Source of the DNA: Microbacterium testaceum
Lineage (GTDB): Bacteria > Actinomycetota > Actinomycetes > Actinomycetales > Microbacteriaceae
Reading direction: 5' to 3'
NCBI RefSeq assembly: GCF_029761935.1
Contig: NZ_CP121699.1
Span: 3,286,001 to 3,350,000 of the forward strand
Length of the DNA: 64,000 nt
Under the pieces are notes generated by a model, which made no database searches, was not told the origin of the DNA, and worked only from the letters and a program-made list of their open reading frames with translations. Position numbers and translations under genes: made by a program. Positions 57,537 through 64,000 of the stretch are shown here, piece after piece; the stretch's first letter is position 1, and every line of letters begins with the position of its first letter.

Positions 57537-58997
57537 TCAGGCCTTGGCATTCGCCTTCGGCTTGCGGACGAAGAGCGTCTCGGTCTGCTCGAGCTCCATG
57601 CCCTTCGTCTCGGGAATTCGCAGCAGCACGTAGACGAACGACAGCCCGGCGAACAGCGCGTACATGCCGTAGGTGAGTGGCAGCGACCAGCTCGACATCG
57701 CCGGGAACGACACCGTGATGGCGAAGTTGGCGATCCACTGCGCACCAGCGGCGACACCGAGCGCCTTGCCGCGGATGCGGCTCGGGAAGATCTCGCCGAG
57801 CAGCACCCACACCAGCGGGCCCCACGACGCTCCGAACCCGACGACGAAGACGTTCGCGGCGACGAGCGCGACGCTTCCCCACGGGGCGGGCAGCGAGACG
57901 TCCTGGCCGGAGCCGGTCGCGAACGCGAACGACAGCGCCATCGCGCCGAGCGACACGGTCATGAGGATCGAGCCGGTCAGGAGGATGGGCTTGCGCCCGA
58001 CGCGGTCGACCAGGAAGATCGCGACGAAGGTGACCACGACGTTGGTGATCGAGGTGATCACCGAGATCAGCAGCGAGTTGCTCTCGTCGAAGCCGACGGC
58101 CTTCCAGAGCGTCGTGGAGTAGTAGAAGATCACGTTGATACCGACGAACTGCTGGAACATCGACAGCAGGATTCCGGTCCAGACGATGCCCTGCAGGCCC
58201 AGCACGGGTCCGCGCAGCGACACGTTCTTGTTCTTGCGATCGGCCTCGATCGTGTTCGACAGCTCGTTCATCGTCTTGTCGAGATCGGCCGGGGGCACGA
58301 GGCGCGCGAAGATCGCCTTCGCCTCGTCGCGCTTGCCCTTGGCGAGCAGGTAGCGCGGCGACTCGGGGACGGTGAACGACAGGATGCCGTAGACGGCGGC
58401 GGGGATCACGCCCACCAGGAACATCCAGCGCCAGGCCTCGAGGCCCAGCCACAGCTGGTTCGCCGCACCGCCGGCCGAGTTGGCGAGCAGGGCGTCGGAC
58501 AGCAGCGCGCCGAAGATACCGAGGGTGATGGCCAACTGCTGAAGTGACGCGAGCGAGCCGCGGATCTGGCGGGGCGCGACCTCGGCGATGTACGCGGGAG
58601 CGACCACCGAGGCGATGCCGATGCCCAGGCCGCTCATCACGCGCCAGAGGATCAGGTCGGGCACGCTGAAGGTGAGGGCCGCACCGATCGACGACACGAA
58701 GAACAGCACCGCGCCGAGCAGCATGACCTTCAACCGACCCCAGCGGTCCGAGAGGGCGCCGGCGATGATGGCTCCCACCGCGCAGCCCAGCAGGGCGACC
58801 GCGACGACGAAACCGGTGAGCACCTGTCCCAGCTCGAAGTTGCCGTCGACCGCGTCGACCGCGCCGTTGATGACGGAGGAGTCGAAGCCGAAGAGGAAAC
58901 CGCCCACCGCGGCCGCGACCGAGAGGCCGATGGCTCGTCGCCCGTAGGGGCTTCTGAGGGTGAAGGCGTTCGAGGGGATGGACTGCGTTTGACTCAC
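57537..58997 (-). CDS. MFS sugar porter (sugar:H+ symporter)
   Basis: A 486-residue 12-helix transporter of the sugar porter family. Signatures are FLFGFDSSVINGAV in helix 1, ALSDRWGRLKVML (motif A), PESPRYLLAKGKRDEAK (PESPR), QQFVGINVIFYYSTTLWKAVGF (QQxxGxNxxxYY), LVDRVGRKPILL and a late PETKGMELEQTE (PETKG). It therefore imports a hexose or pentose with protons. The GTG lies 6 bases after TAGCGT on the minus strand, leaderless. It sits between tatD and ksgA where rpfB stands in Mycobacterium tuberculosis. No sugar kinase is adjacent. Confidence 0.93.
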   Translation of the reverse strand: MSQTQSIPSNAFTLRSPYGRRAIGLSVAAAVGGFLFGFDSSVINGAVDAVDGNFELGQVLTGFVVAVALLGCAVGAIIAGALSDRWGRLKVMLLGAVLFFVSSIGAALTFSVPDLILWRVMSGLGIGIASVVAPAYIAEVAPRQIRGSLASLQQLAITLGIFGALLSDALLANSAGGAANQLWLGLEAWRWMFLVGVIPAAVYGILSFTVPESPRYLLAKGKRDEAKAIFARLVPPADLDKTMNELSNTIEADRKNKNVSLRGPVLGLQGIVWTGILLSMFQQFVGINVIFYYSTTLWKAVGFDESNSLLISVITSITNVVVTFVAIFLVDRVGRKPILLTGSILMTVSLGAMALSFAFATGSGQDVSLPAPWGSVALVAANVFVVGFGASWGPLVWVLLGEIFPSRIRGKALGVAAGAQWIANFAITVSFPAMSSWSLPLTYGMYALFAGLSFVYVLLRIPETKGMELEQTETLFVRKPKANAKA

Positions 58998-59064
58998 CTC
59001 ATCACGCTACTCCTGCGTATCCGGCGCGGCGGGTACTGGCGGGATCGCTGACTACAGTGGAACA

Positions 59065-59907
59065 ATGCCCGTTTCCCTGCTCGGTGCCGCCGAGATCCGT
59101 CGGCTCGCCGCCGACCTCGACGTCACTCCCACCAAGAAGCTCGGGCAGAACTTCGTCGTCGACGCCAATACCGTCCGCAAGATCGTGCAGGCGGCCCGGG
59201 TGACGGCATCCGATCGTGTCGTCGAGATCGGTCCGGGCCTCGGATCCCTCACTCTCGCGATCCTCGAGACGGGTGCCTCGGTCGTCGCCGTCGAGATCGA
59301 CCACCGCCTCGCCGAGCGTCTTCCGGCCACGGCGGCCGCGCACGACGTTCCCGCCGATCGCCTCACGGTCATCGACGCCGATGCCCTGCGCGTCGACGAG
59401 CTCCCCGGTGAGCCGAGCGTGCTGGTCGCGAACCTGCCGTACAACGTGTCGGTGCCGGTGCTGCTGCACTTCCTCGAGACCTTCCCCTATCTGCAGCGCG
59501 GTGTCGTGATGGTGCAGGCCGAGGTGGGGGAGCGCCTCGCCGCCCCTCCCGGGTCGAAGGTCTACGGAGCCCCGAGCGTCAAGGCCGCCTGGTACGGCTC
59601 GTGGCGTCTGGCCAGCACGGTGTCGCGTCAGGTGTTCTGGCCCGTGCCGAACGTCGACAGCGTGCTGGTCGGTTTCGATCGGGATGCCGAGCCCCGGGGC
59701 AGCGAGGAGCACCGGCTGCGCACCTTCCAGATCGTGGATGCCGCCTTTCAGCAGCGTCGCAAGATGCTCCGTCAGGCGTTGTCGGGCGTTCTCGGCGGCA
59801 CCGCGGCCGAAGCCTCGGCGCGCCTCGAGGCGGCCGGGGTCGACCCGACCCTCCGCGGTGAGCAGCTCACGGTCGAGGACTACGCCCGCATCGCAGCGTC
59901 GTCCTGA
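59065..59907 (+). CDS. rsmA: 16S rRNA A1518/A1519 dimethyltransferase
   Basis: The 280-residue protein is RsmA (KsgA). It has KKLGQNFVVDANTVRKIVQAA, motif I VVEIGPGLGSLTLAILETG, VVAVEIDHRLAERL, the catalytic NLPY segment (VLVANLPYNVSVPVLLHFL), and the C-terminal RRKMLRQALSGVLG helix. It dimethylates two adjacent adenosines near the 3' end of 16S rRNA. Its loss gives kasugamycin resistance in other bacteria. The ATG is 6 bases after TACAGT (59053-59058), leaderless. It is part of the conserved tatD-ksgA-ispE region, although ispE is separated here by two extra genes. Confidence 0.95.
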   Translation: MPVSLLGAAEIRRLAADLDVTPTKKLGQNFVVDANTVRKIVQAARVTASDRVVEIGPGLGSLTLAILETGASVVAVEIDHRLAERLPATAAAHDVPADRLTVIDADALRVDELPGEPSVLVANLPYNVSVPVLLHFLETFPYLQRGVVMVQAEVGERLAAPPGSKVYGAPSVKAAWYGSWRLASTVSRQVFWPVPNVDSVLVGFDRDAEPRGSEEHRLRTFQIVDAAFQQRRKMLRQALSGVLGGTAAEASARLEAAGVDPTLRGEQLTVEDYARIAASS

Positions 59908-60196
59908 CGGTTCGGCTGATCGCGGCCGCCGCGCCGGGGCGCGGCAGGCGGCTCCGTCTGTGCCCGACGGCGGGGCGTTCGGCGACTCGCCGTGCGGGCC
60001 GGCCGGTACGCGGCGTGTCGACGACGACGTCCGCGGTTGTGCTCATGCCACTGCGCTGCAGGCGAGCCAGATCCGGCGCGGGGTGAATTCCCGCCGTGTT
60101 CATCACGCGTTCCCGAAACATGTCTGTAACATTTCGAGCCAACCGGGAGCATCACGCCGGTGACGAGGTCGTACCCGACGGCCCGAGAGGATCGAG

Positions 60197-61132
60197 ATGC
60201 GCTACGCCGAGTACCCCCGAGCCGAACGTGTGCTGCTCCACCTGAGCGACACCCATCTGCGAGCCGGCGGTGCACCGCTCTACGACGACGTCGACTCCGA
60301 GGCCTACCTCGCCCGCGCGGTGGAGGCGATCGAGACGTCGGGAATCCGCCCCGACGCCCTCGTCTTCACCGGCGACCTCGCCGACTTCGGTGAGACCGAC
60401 GCGTACGACCGCGTCCGCGCCCTCGTCGAGCCGCTCGCCGAGCGCCTGCGGACCCGCGTGGTGTGGGTGATGGGCAACCACGACGATCGAGCGGCGTTCC
60501 GGTCCCAGCTGCTTCCCGCCGACGACGCCGAGGCGACCGCCCCGGTCGATCGCGTCGACGAGTTCGACGGCCTGCGCATCGTGACCCTCGACACCTCGGT
60601 ACCCGGGGCGCACCACGGCGAGGTCACCGCCGCGCAGCGCGAGTGGCTCGCCGAGGTGCTGGCGACGCCGGCCCCGCTCGGCACGATCCTCGCGATGCAC
60701 CACCCGCCCGTGCCCAGCGTCCTCGACCTCGCGGCCTCCGTCGAACTGCGCGACCAGCGGAGCCTCGCCGCGGTTCTGCGCGGCACCGACGTGCGCGCGA
60801 TCCTCGCGGGGCACCTGCACTACTCCACGTTCGCCACGTTCGCCGGAATCCCCGTGTCCGTGGCATCCGCCACCTGCTACACGCAGGACCTCATGGTCCC
60901 GGTCGGCGGGACGCGCCCTCAGGACGCGGCCCAGGGCTTCAACATCGTGCACGTCTACGACGACACGGTGGTGCACTCGGTCGTGCCCCTGGCCGCCAGC
61001 GCGGCGCTGCAGTACGTGGACGCCGAGGAGTCCCAGCGTCGACTGCGCGACGCCGGGATCGTCGTCCCGACGTCGCGGGCGTTCAGCGGACCGGTGTCGC
61101 CGCCGACGACGCCGTTGCCGATCCTTCGCTGA
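60197..61132 (+). CDS. Class III cyclic-nucleotide phosphodiesterase-like metallophosphoesterase
   Basis: A 311-residue calcineurin-like enzyme: [13 protein letters not shown] (DxH), [11 protein letters not shown] (GDxxD), [12 protein letters not shown] (GNHD), LAMHHPPVP (H) and [11 protein letters not shown] (GHxH). The order and spacing match CpdA/Rv0805, which cleave 2',3'- or 3',5'-cyclic nucleotides; other members hydrolyse phosphoesters of unknown kind. GAGGATCGAG precedes the ATG. The 289-bp spacer before it has no recognised gene; TAACAT at 60126 is a possible -10. Its last 50 bases overlap the convergent stealth gene's end on the other strand. Confidence 0.87.
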   Translation: MRYAEYPRAERVLLHLSDTHLRAGGAPLYDDVDSEAYLARAVEAIETSGIRPDALVFTGDLADFGETDAYDRVRALVEPLAERLRTRVVWVMGNHDDRAAFRSQLLPADDAEATAPVDRVDEFDGLRIVTLDTSVPGAHHGEVTAAQREWLAEVLATPAPLGTILAMHHPPVPSVLDLAASVELRDQRSLAAVLRGTDVRAILAGHLHYSTFATFAGIPVSVASATCYTQDLMVPVGGTRPQDAAQGFNIVHVYDDTVVHSVVPLAASAALQYVDAEESQRRLRDAGIVVPTSRAFSGPVSPPTTPLPILR

Positions 61133-62663
61133 CCGAGGTCTTCTCCCACGGGGCGGCGACCGGGAAGTAACGCTCGAGGCACGCCCGGAGCGCGGGGACG
61201 CGCACCTCTTCGGGGATCTCGGGCACGCTGCCGTCGTTGAGGCAGAACATGTCGGTGTCGCGGCGCGAGACGAGACGCTCCATGGTGCGCAGCGAATCGA
61301 GCTGCGTGGTCTGCACGTAGCGGGTGCGGGGCTCGGTCGTGATGACCGCGCGCCCGGTCGCCAGCGCGTAGTAGTGGTACAGGCTGTTCGTCACCGAGAT
61401 GTCGGTGGCCGAACGGAACCGGCTCGCGGCGGTGCGGGCGTAGTCGTCGGCGAACTCCTTCTCGAGCTCGAACGCCACGGAGCGACGCAACGGGGTGGCG
61501 CAGTGCTCGAGGTCGAGCGTGATGACCCGGCCGAAGCGTTCCTTGAGCAGCGCGCGGTTCACGCGCAGGCCGTTGTCGTGGCCCGAGCGCTCGATGTGCG
61601 CGGGGCCGCTGCCGATGCGCACGCCGCTCTCGACGAACCGGCTGACCCCACCACCGCTGAAGAACAGCTCGGGGGTCACGGGACGGCCGAAGAACATGTC
61701 GTCGTTGCTGTAGAGGAAGTGCTCGGCGAGCCCCGGGATGCGGTGCAGCTGCGCCTCGACGGCGTGGGAGTTGTGCGTGGGCAGCACCGAGGGATCGGCG
61801 AAGAACTCCTCGCTGCGCACGATCGTCACCTTGGGGTGGTCGGCGAGCCACTCGGGGGTGGGGGAGTCGGTCGCGATGAAGATGCGACGCACCCACGGCG
61901 CGTACATGTGCACGCTGCGGAGCGCGTAACGCAGCTCGTCGACCTGGCGGTAGCGCGCGGCGTTGTCGTCGCCGTCGCCGACGACGTAGCCCTTCATGCG
62001 CGCGGCACGCTGGCGTTGGAACTCGCTCGACGAGCCGTCGACCCACGAGAAGACCATGTCGACGTCGGCCGTGAACTCGTTCGGGTGCGGGTCGAACATC
62101 CCCGAGACGGTCATCCACCGGCGCCCGTACCGCTCCACCTCGACGAGGTCGAGGTCGGCCGCGGCGAACTTCCGGCGGGTGAGGGCGCTCGGGCGCGGGG
62201 CTTCGATGGTCTTCTCGCCGAAGCGCCACAGCTCGAGTCGCGGAGCGAGAGAGGCTCCGTAGCGGTACGACCCCTCGGTCGAGGTGCGCGGGCGGAACAC
62301 CGCGTACGCCTGGACCGATCCGGGCGCGGGGTGCACGCTGTGCGCGGGCACGGGGTCCTCGCCGCGGGCCTTCAGGTACACCGGGCCCAGCTCGGGGTCG
62401 CGCAGAGCGGTGAGCGCCGCCTCGGCATCCGCCGTGTCGACGACGAGCTTCGGGCGACGGTTCGCGTCGCGCACGAGGAGCACCTTCACACCGGCCGCCT
62501 CGATCGCGGACGCCGCGGTGAGCAGGTCGTCGCGCTCGGCCATCGCGGGCGTCGACGAGTCGTCGACGACGTGCAGGATGCCGTCGTGCATGCGGATGTC
62601 GGACCGGGACAGCAGGGCGCGCCAGGGGTCGGTGTCGATCGACAGGGGGACCATCGGGCGCAT
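61083..62663 (-). CDS. Stealth family protein (exopolysaccharide phosphotransferase)
   Basis: A 526-residue protein with stealth CR1 in [20 protein letters not shown] near residue 200, CR2 in [30 protein letters not shown], and CR3 in [31 protein letters not shown]. The fold is that of GlcNAc-1-phosphotransferases. These enzymes transfer sugar-phosphate to build capsule or teichoic-type polymers. The N-terminal 180 residues are a lineage-specific extension. Either the ATG at 62663 (AGGAGG upstream) or the ATG at 62654 (CAGAAT plus 7 bases upstream, leaderless) may be used. It may supply polymer substrate for the LCP protein encoded elsewhere in the window. Confidence 0.9.
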   Translation of the reverse strand: MRPMVPLSIDTDPWRALLSRSDIRMHDGILHVVDDSSTPAMAERDDLLTAASAIEAAGVKVLLVRDANRRPKLVVDTADAEAALTALRDPELGPVYLKARGEDPVPAHSVHPAPGSVQAYAVFRPRTSTEGSYRYGASLAPRLELWRFGEKTIEAPRPSALTRRKFAAADLDLVEVERYGRRWMTVSGMFDPHPNEFTADVDMVFSWVDGSSSEFQRQRAARMKGYVVGDGDDNAARYRQVDELRYALRSVHMYAPWVRRIFIATDSPTPEWLADHPKVTIVRSEEFFADPSVLPTHNSHAVEAQLHRIPGLAEHFLYSNDDMFFGRPVTPELFFSGGGVSRFVESGVRIGSGPAHIERSGHDNGLRVNRALLKERFGRVITLDLEHCATPLRRSVAFELEKEFADDYARTAASRFRSATDISVTNSLYHYYALATGRAVITTEPRTRYVQTTQLDSLRTMERLVSRRDTDMFCLNDGSVPEIPEEVRVPALRACLERYFPVAAPWEKTSVSEGSATASSAATPVR

Positions 62664-62776
62664 TCTGCCTCCTCAGGGGTGGGTGCATGGGATCCGGTCA
62701 CCGTATGGTTCCGGGGTTACGAAGACGTTTCGGCCTCAGCGCCGAACGACGGGGAGCGGAGCACTACTGTCGAAGA

Positions 62777-62908
62777 GTGACTCAGATCGCTCGCTCCGGC
62801 CCGGACCTCCCCGTACCGCCTTGCGAGCGCCGGCGGGAAGCAGGCCGACGTTCCAGTTTCGCACACGGTGAGAGCCCCCGGCGCGCAGGACGGCGGTCGT
62901 CGCGATGA
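62777..62908 (+). CDS. Putative 43-codon leader ORF coupled to ispE
   Basis: A GTG at 62777 sits exactly 6 bases after TACTGT (62765-62770), the leaderless layout used by many genes here. The frame runs 43 codons to a TGA at 62906-62908 that overlaps the ispE ATG (ATGA). The peptide is Arg- and Ser-rich with no domain and resembles a chance reading in composition. If translated, it would deliver ribosomes to the ispE start, which otherwise has no clear ribosome site. Translation is inference from position, not from homology. Confidence 0.35.
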   Translation: MTQIARSGPDLPVPPCERRREAGRRSSFAHGESPRRAGRRSSR

Positions 62909-63837
62909 GTGCGCAGACTCCGGCATCCGTCCGCGTCCGCGCCCCCGGCAAGATCAACGTGTTCCTCGAGGTGGGTGACGTCCAGGACGACGGGTATCAC
63001 GAGCTCGCCACGGCGTTCCAGGCGGTCTCGCTCTACGAAGAGATGGTCGCAACGCCCGCGGACGAGATCACGATCGAGGTCTCGGCGCGCGGTCCGGTCG
63101 ACATCGAGGGCGTCCCCACCGACGATCGCAACCTCGCCGTCCGCGCGGCTCGACTTCTGGCGCAGACCGCGGGCATCGACCGCGGTGCCCACCTCGCCGT
63201 GCGCAAGGCCGTTCCGGTCGCGGGCGGCATGGGCGGCGGTTCCGCCGACGCGGCCGCCGCACTCGTCGCGTGCGATGCCCTCTGGGGACTCGGGATGCCG
63301 ACGAGCGAGCTCGTCCGGTTGGCCGCTCGCCTCGGTGCCGACGTGCCCTTCGCCCTGCTCGGCGGAACCGCCGTCGGAACCGGTCGCGGCGATCAGCTGA
63401 GTCCGGCGCTCGCGCGCGGACGCTTCGACTGGGTGCTGGTGCCGAACGAGACGGGCATGTCGACCCCCGTCGTCTACGGCGAGCTCGACGCGCACCGTCG
63501 GCGCCACGCCGTCGACATCGGGCCCGCGCCCCGCGTTCCCGCGGTGGATCGCGACGTCCTGCACGCTCTGCGCCAGGGAGATGCGGGGATGCTCGCCGCG
63601 ACCCTTCGCAACGACCTCCAGGCGCCGGCCCTGCACCTGCGTCCCGACCTCGCCCGCGTCCTCGAACGCGGAGAGAGCTCGGGAGCGCTGGCCGGGATCG
63701 TGTCGGGATCCGGCCCGACCCTCGCGTTCCTGGCCGCCGATGAATCATCCGCGATCGACCTGCAGATCACCCTCAGTGCCGCGGGTCTCGTCGCCCTGCA
63801 CGTGCACGGGCCCGTGCCGGGTGCTCGTGTGGTCTGA
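62905..63837 (+). CDS. ispE: 4-diphosphocytidyl-2-C-methyl-D-erythritol kinase
   Basis: The 310-residue GHMP kinase starts [27 protein letters not shown], with the PGKINV and DGYHEL boxes of IspE. The ATP loop is [20 protein letters not shown] near residue 108, and the C-terminal motif is [13 protein letters not shown]. It phosphorylates CDP-ME in the MEP isoprenoid pathway. It is slightly longer than average by about 20 residues. The ATG overlaps the stop of the upstream 43-codon frame. IspE follows ksgA in many actinobacteria, and here it is the third gene from it. Confidence 0.95.
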   Translation: MSAQTPASVRVRAPGKINVFLEVGDVQDDGYHELATAFQAVSLYEEMVATPADEITIEVSARGPVDIEGVPTDDRNLAVRAARLLAQTAGIDRGAHLAVRKAVPVAGGMGGGSADAAAALVACDALWGLGMPTSELVRLAARLGADVPFALLGGTAVGTGRGDQLSPALARGRFDWVLVPNETGMSTPVVYGELDAHRRRHAVDIGPAPRVPAVDRDVLHALRQGDAGMLAATLRNDLQAPALHLRPDLARVLERGESSGALAGIVSGSGPTLAFLAADESSAIDLQITLSAAGLVALHVHGPVPGARVV

Positions 63838-63973
63838 CCGCGCCGCACCATAGCCGAGGTCGACACACGGAGCAATGTTCGCTTTTCGTGCCGACCACCT
63901 GGTTAGCCTCAGTCGAGGTGGACCTCCACCGCTGGGTGCCGTGCCCGCGGGGTGCCACGAAGGGGGTTTCCCA
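63838..63973 (+). promoter_or_regulatory. Control region before the last gene: TAGCCT and palindrome
   Basis: TAGCCT (63904-63909) is a plausible -10. GGTGGA-CC-TCCACC (63917-63930) is a perfect 6-bp inverted repeat just downstream, in the position of an operator at the transcript start. The GGTTAGCCTCA stretch resembles part of a DtxR iron box, but only about ten of nineteen positions fit, so that is not claimed. Confidence 0.35.
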
Positions 63974-64000
63974 TGAAGGCAGTGCTCGACGGCGTCGTGA
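63974..64000 (+). CDS. Start of a CDS cut by the window edge
   Basis: Only MKAVLDGVV is visible, with AAGGGGG about 8 bases before the ATG. The first residues resemble the N-terminus of DUF427 proteins (MKAVxxGxVIAE), but nine residues cannot prove it. The 5' leader of about 60 bases and the palindrome upstream suggest a regulated gene. Confidence 0.45.

Noticed and set aside
59867..60142. Minus-strand frame of up to 91 codons in the spacer between ksgA and the phosphodiesterase
   Set aside because: An inner start at 60044 gives some native-looking codons, but the rest is Arg-rich, runs into ksgA antisense and has no ribosome site or promoter hexamer at the right distance. A small protein cannot be ruled out.
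63895..63915. DtxR iron box near the right edge
   Set aside because: GGTTAGCCT fits the core, but the flanking arms do not match; it is equally explained as a TAGCCT -10 hexamer.

Overview
The window is a gene-dense, high-GC stretch with short intergenic gaps, many leaderless-type starts (a TANNNT or CANNNT hexamer followed by 6 or 7 bases and then ATG or GTG) and frequent GGATGCC/GGCATCC heptamers. Gene content is that of an actinobacterium of the family Microbacteriaceae, most likely Microbacterium or a close relative: class Ib ribonucleotide reductase nrdHIEF, an HspR-type HAIR operator, NYN and EI24 proteins, a LigB-type ATP ligase, a PMT mannosyltransferase and the order PMT-rsmI-metG-tatD-(...)-ksgA-ispE. 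I see no tRNA, rRNA, CRISPR array, phage, integrase or intact insertion sequence. It looks like core or soft-core chromosome rather than an island.

Layout. 1-5183: mostly minus-strand metabolic and membrane genes (partial GGCT-like protein, DUF445, acyl-CoA dehydrogenase, alpha/beta hydrolase, MFS exporter). 5184-9423: nrdHIEF behind a large control region with a pair of NrdR-like boxes and a short-spaced promoter. 9533-16400: small protein, nucleoside hydrolase/ribokinase pair, FUSC and other membrane proteins, rRNA-methyltransferase-like protein, EI24 protein. 16504-22664: membrane protein, a Clp ATPase under two HAIR boxes, DUF4190-like protein, two LLM-class oxidoreductases. 22687-31668: GNAT, DUF1349, DoxX, a divergent recQ/DNA-ligase pair, NYN RNase, Gfo/Idh oxidoreductase, M20 peptidase. 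31821-37218: a LacI regulator and a chvE-mmsA-mmsB sugar ABC operon with matching palindromic operators. 37432-41665: two-component system with a DUF4097 protein, and a divergent EamA/MarR pair. 41729-48642: HrpA helicase, NagZ-like lipoprotein, LCP protein. 48747-53877: aldo/keto reductase, DUF255 protein, AAA ATPase, PMT. 53901-64000: rsmI, metG, tatD, a sugar porter, ksgA, phosphodiesterase, stealth protein, ispE, and the start of another gene.

Two genome-scale signals run through the ordinary genes. First, ten promoters share a rigid 23-bp layout, (A/G)TGTCSGNN-N8-(T/C)ANNNT with one weaker copy, usually 6 or 7 bases before the start codon. It matches the LexA-independent DNA-damage (RecA-NDp/PafBC) promoter known from mycobacteria, and here it precedes recQ, DNA ligase and nrdHIEF but also metG and several metabolic genes. 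Second, 60-70 bp intergenic inverted repeats with GCGCGAGGGGTC/GACCCCTCGCGC outer arms and GTCGCC/GGCGAC inner arms recur at four sites, with one variant. A ribokinase gene without any ATG, GTG or TTG start and a possible coupled leader ORF before ispE are further oddities.
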